Below are positions 59,346 to 64,000 of a stretch of DNA of 64,000 nucleotides, one piece after another. The notes beneath the pieces are model-generated. The model ran no database searches. It worked only from the letters and a program-made list of their open reading frames with translations, and was not told the origin of the DNA. Numbering within the stretch: position 1 is the first letter of the stretch; each line of letters starts with the position of its first letter. Source of the stretch: Adiantum capillus-veneris (Eukaryota; Streptophyta; Polypodiopsida; Polypodiales; Pteridaceae); assembly GCA_014529385.2 (NCBI GenBank), contig CM043969.1:22255946-22319945 (forward strand), written 5' to 3'. Position numbers and translations under genes: made by a program.

Positions 59346-59708
59346 GGTTTTGACCCAAGCATTCAGAAAGAAGTGGATAAGAACAGATCATTTAATGTTA
59401 TCAGTGATAGACATATAGGCCTACTCACTCACTATGCCAAAACTTAGGCACGATCACATAAGGAGTAATTATTCCAACCATGCGGTGCGAGACTTATAAT
59501 CTTACCCTAACGTAGTGGCTTTGGTGCGCACACAGTTAACAACACACAGGAAGGGGAGAGAGGCAGGGAGAAAGAACCTGTCTCTACAATATCCAATGGT
59601 GCTGAGTTGGATGGTGATGTCGCAGGCCCTCGACAGCAAGAACTAGAACGTGGCGATGGCGATGGCAATGTGGTAGCAAAGCACTCAACCCAGTGGAGGT
59701 TGCTCAAC
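59346..59708. other. No recognisable feature
   Basis: Mixed sequence. GGCGATGGCGATGGCAATG at 59650 is a short trinucleotide-like run. Confidence 0.3.
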
Positions 59709-59955
59709 GCAGGATCATGATAGGTGGCCAAGGGGAAGAGCGCAAAAAAGGAAAAGGCAACGGTGATTTTTTTGTTCTACTTGGAGATGGAGATGGCGAT
59801 TGCAAGGGCGATCGGCATCTGAATCTAAACGCAGGATCACGAGAGCTGGCCAAAGGGAAGAGCGCAGAAAAGACAAAGGCAACGGAGATCTGTTTGTTCC
59901 ACCTGGAGATGGAGATGGCGACTGCAAGGGCGATTGGAATCTGTCTGACTCTAAA
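59709..59955. repeat. Tandem duplication, about 121-bp unit
   Basis: GCAGGATCA(T/C)GA.AG.TGGCCAA through GGAGATGGAGATGGCGA.TGC to AAGGGCGAT occurs at about 59709-59829 and 59830-59950. Overlapping frames here (59693-59989, 59800-60213) repeat GDGDGDCKGD and are not supported as genes. Confidence 0.85.
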
Positions 59956-60386
59956 CGGTCACTCAAAAAAGGCACGTGGGCTACACTGACAAGGACAACT
60001 AGTAATAAATGGTCTCAGATTCCCATGCACTACGATTTACCAACCACAATCTCGGGTGTCATCATGCGCATAAGTGAAGTTGTCACCCTCGCCGAGGTAA
60101 ACATTCTAACTTTAGAGGCAGTACCCCCACCAAACATTTCAACTATACCCTCGACCCAGATGAGCGCTCTTCTGTCTCTTTTTGCATCCTCTACTGCCCA
60201 TCATTTTAATTAACTCTACCTCCATCAACGCTACACGGTAAGCAAACCATCTCAACTCTTATTACGCATCTCCTCTTACTCTCGCGCATCCTTCTCTTAC
60301 TCCTGTTCTCCACTGCTTTAGTGACGCAGAACTCTACACATAGTGAAGAGGTATGCTACTACACTTTTGTGCACTTGTATTTTGTG

Positions 60387-62058
60387 TAGTCAGTACCAAG
60401 CGAATAAGGGAAGGTAAACCTTGTCTATTGCACCTATTCGCTTGGTACTGACCATAGTCTTTATTAAGGATGTTTGCTATTACACTTTTCTGAGGCCAGT
60501 TGCAAGCGAATAAGGGAAGTCCACTTTGTTCGATGCACCTGTTCGCTTGGAATTGACCTCAGAAAATATAAGTGATGTTTTCTAGTACAGAGGTCAGTAC
60601 TAAGTAAATAAGGGGAAGGTAAACCCTGTTTGTTGCGGGTTTAGGGTTTTTTTTACCAAATACGCGTTTTGAATTTATAAGGGAGAAGCAAAATTACAAC
60701 TTAACACCCATGTAGGGGGTTTTGAGTTATAAAACACTAGGGACAGGCGCAAAGGCTAAGTTTCAGACTTTACAAAAAGTGGCCTACTAATTTCCGGGGG
60801 TTTAGGGTTCGCAATAACCAGTTAGAAGCTAATCCTTTTCCTTCACAAAGCAAGACTATCTCTTCCTGAAGCTTGATGGGGAAAATTTCAGGGCTTCCTT
60901 ATATTTATTGGCTAGCTCAAGCACTTCATCCTTCATCTCCTATAGCCAATTATAGATAGCATCTACAGAGCCATTCTCGGTGAGCAATTGCTGCAGGTCT
61001 TCATGCCTTCTTGCTTTTGAGAGTCTTTGAGGATTGAGACTCTGTGCCTGTAGATCCTCATTTTTTCCAGCTTGAGGCTAGCATCCTGCACAAAGAATTT
61101 AGCAAATAAGATCTTCAAACTAGGAGCTTGGGAATTGGGAACAAAAAGGAAAGAATTACCACAGGCTTACCTCAAGGATTGACTCTCGTGTTGATAGCAG
61201 CCACGGGCTGTGTCGGTCGAGAACGCTAAGGGTACCATCAGGGGAGGGCCAATGGGGGACCTCATGAGGAGGGCCCAGATGCGGTCCTACTGGTACTGTG
61301 GGAGTGTCCCTTGGAAAGGCATCACCACTATCCTAAGCTTCCTGTAGTTGCTTTGCGAAACCTTGAGGGTGGTTCTGAAAAAACTGTTGGTTAAATAGAC
61401 TAGATGGACATACCTGCAAAGCAGGTCTTGGGTTCTGGTTGATGAGTGGTCTGTGAGGGGTGGTACCACCATCCATTTTCATGAGAGGTAGACGTGGGAG
61501 GGAGAAGCAATGGTACCACCCCCCCTAGATTAGGGGAGGTGATGGGAGGGAACGACAAGAGAGTTAGGACCCCATGGACTTAAACATCTCCTTCACATTG
61601 GTATTTTGTTGCAAGGGATGCAAATCTGTTCGCTTGCTATTACACTTTTCTGAGGTCACTACCAAGCGAATAAGGGAAGGAAAACTCTTTCCGATGCAAC
61701 TATTCGCTTGGTACTGACCTTAGCAAATATATGTGATGTCTACTATTACACTTTTCTGAGGTCAGTACCAAGAAAATAAGGGAAGGAAAACTCTTTTCGA
61801 TGCACCTGTTTGCTTGGTACTGACCTCACAAAATATAAGTGATGTCTACTATTACTATTTTCTGAGGTCACTACCAAGCGAATAAGGGAAGGCAAACTCT
61901 TTCCGGTGCACCTGTTCGCTTGGTACTGACCTCAGAAAATATAAGTGATGTATGCTATTACACTTTTCTGAGGTCAGTACCAAGCGAATAAAGAAAGGAA
62001 AACTCTTTTTGATGCACTTGTTCGCTTGGTACTGACCTCGGAAAATATAAGTGATGTC
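60387..62058. repeat. Array of hairpin-forming units, about 107-bp period
   Basis: Units begin near 60387, 60492, 60590 (cut short), 61641, 61755, 61862 and 61970. Each has AGGTCAGTACCAAGCGAAT and, about 30 bp on, the inverse ATTCGCTTGGTACTGACCT, then AGAAAATATAAGTGATGT as spacer. Arms are about 19 bp, so each unit can fold. The array is split by unrelated DNA at about 60640-61625. Confidence 0.9.
60640..61625 (-). other. Insert within the hairpin array, with coding-like minus text
   Basis: On the minus strand 61075-60860 reads NEDLQAQSLNPQRLSKARRH, then LTENGSVDAIYNW and EMKDEVLELANKYKEALKF, broken by a few stops; a GTAAGC donor-like site lies near 61170. It is a decayed coding fragment of unknown family. 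Two GGGTTTAGGG words (60638, 60798) lie near its right end in that orientation. Confidence 0.35.
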
Positions 62059-62331
62059 TGTTGGAGCTATATATGGCTCACTCTACTCAACTTGGTCTCA
62101 CCTATATATTTGTATCTTGTCCTCAATATGAATCAGTCTTTGGGAGCGTATATGGTGTGTCTCTTGTCTCGTCTCTCTCTTTCTCTCTACATCTCAACAT
62201 GGTATCAGAGCGGTAACATGTCTCTTGTCTCGTCTCTCTCTTTCTCTCTACATCTCAACATGGTATATGGTGTGTCTCTTGTCTCGTCTCTCTTTCTCTC
62301 TACATCTCAACATGACAGCAGTTTTTATTCA
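62059..62331. mobile_element. Short LTR-like segment with internal 45-bp repeats
   Basis: TGTTGGAGCTATATATGG (62059) to CATCTCAACA (62199) is followed at once by TGGTATCAGAGCGG, an initiator-tRNA-Met PBS, as for a 141-bp LTR in plus orientation. The block GTCTCTTGTCTCGTCTCTCT...CATCTCAACATG then repeats twice more, and the segment ends TTTTTATTCA. On the minus strand it follows a purine tract (TTGAGTGGGGG), as for the 3' LTR of the copia pol at 62580-64000. The two readings conflict. Confidence 0.5.
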
Positions 62332-62579
62332 CCCCCACTCAAACAAAGGTCTCTAGCTTTGGATGAAAAAACCCTTGGGGAGTTCAAGGGAAAAACCCAA
62401 GCCCCTATACAATGTGAAAATATGAACCAGCGATGATGATGTGAAAGTGAATTGTGCATCTATGTACAAATATTCAAGTGACTTAGAGATCACAATGTGC
62501 AAATGTGGAGTGTGCATAGTGCATGGTACCTAAAAGATTACAATGTCATATGTACAAAGCTATTACAATAGCAAAGAAG
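62332..62579 (-). other. Region between copia stop codon and putative 3' LTR
   Basis: Non-coding. The minus strand ends in TTGAGTGGGGG at 62332-62342, a candidate polypurine tract. Confidence 0.5.
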
Positions 62580-64000
62580 CTAATCTAGAAAGAGTGAGGT
62601 CGAAGCAACTCCAAGCTCCGAGCGCAAGAGGATAAAACGTGACTCGTTGAGGCCTTTAGTCAAAATGTCTGCAATCATCTGGTCACTTGGACAGTGTTCA
62701 ACCATAATGGTTCCTTTGCGTACTTCATACCTGACATAATGATAATGGACAGCAATGTGCTTTGACTTATTATGTTGAACATAGTCTTTTGCAAGACTAA
62801 TAGCACTTTGGTTGTCACACTGCAAGGGTGTGCTAGAAAGAGGAGAGTGACCAATATCAACTAGCATTTGTTGAAGCCAAATCAACTCACGAGCTGCAAG
62901 TGATGCCGCAACATATTCTGACTCAGTCGTAGAAACTGCAACACAACGTTGTTTCTTGCTAGTCCAAGAAACAAGACAACCATTTATAAAGAAGCAATTT
63001 CCACTAGTAGATCGCATAGATAAATGTGAACTTGCCCAGTCTGCATCTGTGTAACCCAAAAGAGAAAGAGATTGCATAGAATCCGATGTGAGTTGTCGTC
63101 GATAGACTAAACCAAAATCTGTAGTGCCTTTCAAGTATTTCAACATACGCTTTGCAGCAGACCAATGCTTAAGAGAAGGACATGCAAGATGTTGTCCAAG
63201 ATAATTAGCAGCAAACAAAATATCAGGACGAGTGTTCATGCCAACAAACTGAAGACATCCAATCAACTTAGCATAAGGTTGATTTGTGACAAGTTGACCG
63301 CCATTGTCAGAAGTGTTCTTCGTAGAGCTTGCAAGACAAGGTGTGTTGGCTGAATGTGCAGATTCCATACCAAATTTTTGAATAGTATCTGCAATAAACT
63401 TTGACTGTCGAAGGAATAAAATACCTTTTGTACGGTTCCGTTGGATTTGAATGCCAAGACACGAGTGAATCTCTCCAAGATCCACCATATCAAATGCAGA
63501 AGACAATAACTTTTTCACTTGCTGAAGAAATCCCAAATCATTGGAAACAAGGATGGTATCATCCACATAAAGAGCAAGAATCACAAAACTGCTACCTTGG
63601 CGTTTTATGTATAAGTTGGGGTCTGACGAGCAAGAGATGAATCCTTTAGAGGTGAGAAAAAGATCAAATTTTGTATACCAGGCTCGCGAAGCTTGTTTGA
63701 GACCATATAGTGCCTTATGGAGTTGAGCAACAAGGTCTTCTTTACCTGGAATAACAAACCCTTCTGGTTGTTCCATATAAATTTCCTCTTCCAAGTCACC
63801 ATTAAGAAAAGCAGTTCGCACATCCATTTGATGAGCTTCTAAATCAAATTGAACAGCAAATGCCAATAAAACTCGAACACTTGTAATGCGAACAACTGGT
63901 GAAAAAGTCTCTTGATAATCAACACCAGCTACTTGGGAATAACCTTTTGCAACTAAACGCGCCTTGAACTTGTCAAAAGATCCATCTGCTTTTACTTTTG
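62580..64000 (-). CDS. Ty1/copia pol, RT and RNase H part (runs off right edge)
   Basis: An open minus-strand frame runs from the window edge to a stop at 62580 without interruption. At the edge it reads FKARLVAKGYSQVAGVDYQE and FSPVVRITS, then DVRTAFLNGDLEEEIYMEQP, KALYGLKQASRAWY, the RT catalytic YVDDTILVS (near 63560), and RNase H with TDADWASS, TTESEYVAAS, CDNQSAISLAKD and the closing ADILTKGL. All expected catalytic acids are present. Gag, protease and integrase lie outside the window. It is a different copia family from the element at 16673: residues around YVDD and in RNase H differ throughout. Confidence 0.92.
   Translation of the reverse strand, partial: KVKADGSFDKFKARLVAKGYSQVAGVDYQETFSPVVRITSVRVLLAFAVQFDLEAHQMDVRTAFLNGDLEEEIYMEQPEGFVIPGKEDLVAQLHKALYGLKQASRAWYTKFDLFLTSKGFISCSSDPNLYIKRQGSSFVILALYVDDTILVSNDLGFLQQVKKLLSSAFDMVDLGEIHSCLGIQIQRNRTKGILFLRQSKFIADTIQKFGMESAHSANTPCLASSTKNTSDNGGQLVTNQPYAKLIGCLQFVGMNTRPDILFAANYLGQHLACPSLKHWSAAKRMLKYLKGTTDFGLVYRRQLTSDSMQSLSLLGYTDADWASSHLSMRSTSGNCFFINGCLVSWTSKKQRCVAVSTTESEYVAASLAARELIWLQQMLVDIGHSPLSSTPLQCDNQSAISLAKDYVQHNKSKHIAVHYHYVRYEVRKGTIMVEHCPSDQMIADILTKGLNESRFILLRSELGVASTSLFLD

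Noticed and set aside
60638-60810. Telomere-like GGGTTTAGGG words
   Set aside because: Only two isolated copies, no array; not an interstitial telomere.
60387-62058. CRISPR-like array
   Set aside because: Units are whole tandem repeats with conserved spacers, in a plant nuclear context; not CRISPR.

Overview
This window is nuclear DNA from a land plant, almost certainly a repeat-rich intergenic block. The evidence is plant-type Ty1/copia and Ty3/gypsy LTR retrotransposons (including a Tat-type element with two RNase H domains), a CACTA (En/Spm) transposon with plant-like introns, a captured fragment of a plant-specific HIPP metallochaperone gene, and many long (GA)n and (CA)n tracts. I cannot name the species. 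No intact host gene is visible.

Layout. 1-1749: minus-strand remnant of a Ty3/gypsy element (gag, protease, start of RT) running off the left edge. 1900-3793: degenerate minus-strand coding text that I do not recognise. 4084-5410: short terminal-inverted-repeat element flanked by TTAA. 5535-8000: microsatellites and local tandem duplications. 8208-11960 (minus): a broken multi-exon gene whose 3' exons carry motifs of an N6/N4-type DNA methyltransferase in the permuted (beta-class) order; this is the least expected gene in the window. 12420-16600: (CA)n/(TG)n DNA with a long foldback at 12731-12860. 16673-21955: a complete Ty1/copia element with 193/191-bp LTRs and an AGTAG target duplication; its single polyprotein frame is broken by three in-frame stops.

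22522-56412 is a three-level nest. The outer element is a chromodomain-bearing Ty3/gypsy retrotransposon with very long LTRs (5.65 kb and at least 4.4 kb), each holding an array of about 160-bp tandem units, and a badly decayed gag-pol. Inserted in it, just before the 3' LTR, is an 18.6-kb CACTA transposon (32972-51573, target duplication ATG). It carries a TNP2-like transposase gene (six exons that sum to exactly 1105 codons), a second three-exon gene (373 aa), a captured HIPP fragment and a LINE-like C-terminal fragment. Inside exon 3 of that transposase lies a 9.93-kb Tat-type Ty3/gypsy element in reverse orientation (37409-47338, target duplication CAATG) with about 1.5-kb LTRs, a gag-pol broken once, and an extra open region upstream of gag. 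The insertion order is therefore gypsy first, then CACTA, then Tat.

56412-64000: the outer 3' LTR is cut off by CA-rich DNA. Two unrecognised decayed coding regions follow (57434-58708 plus; 58686-59103 minus), then tandem arrays of hairpin-forming units (59115-59345; 60387-62058), a short LTR-like segment with a primer-binding site, and the 3' part of a Ty1/copia pol on the minus strand running off the right edge.

Most premature stops in elements of every class can be explained by C-to-T change (CGA or CAG to TGA or TAG), as expected in cytosine-methylated, silenced plant transposons.
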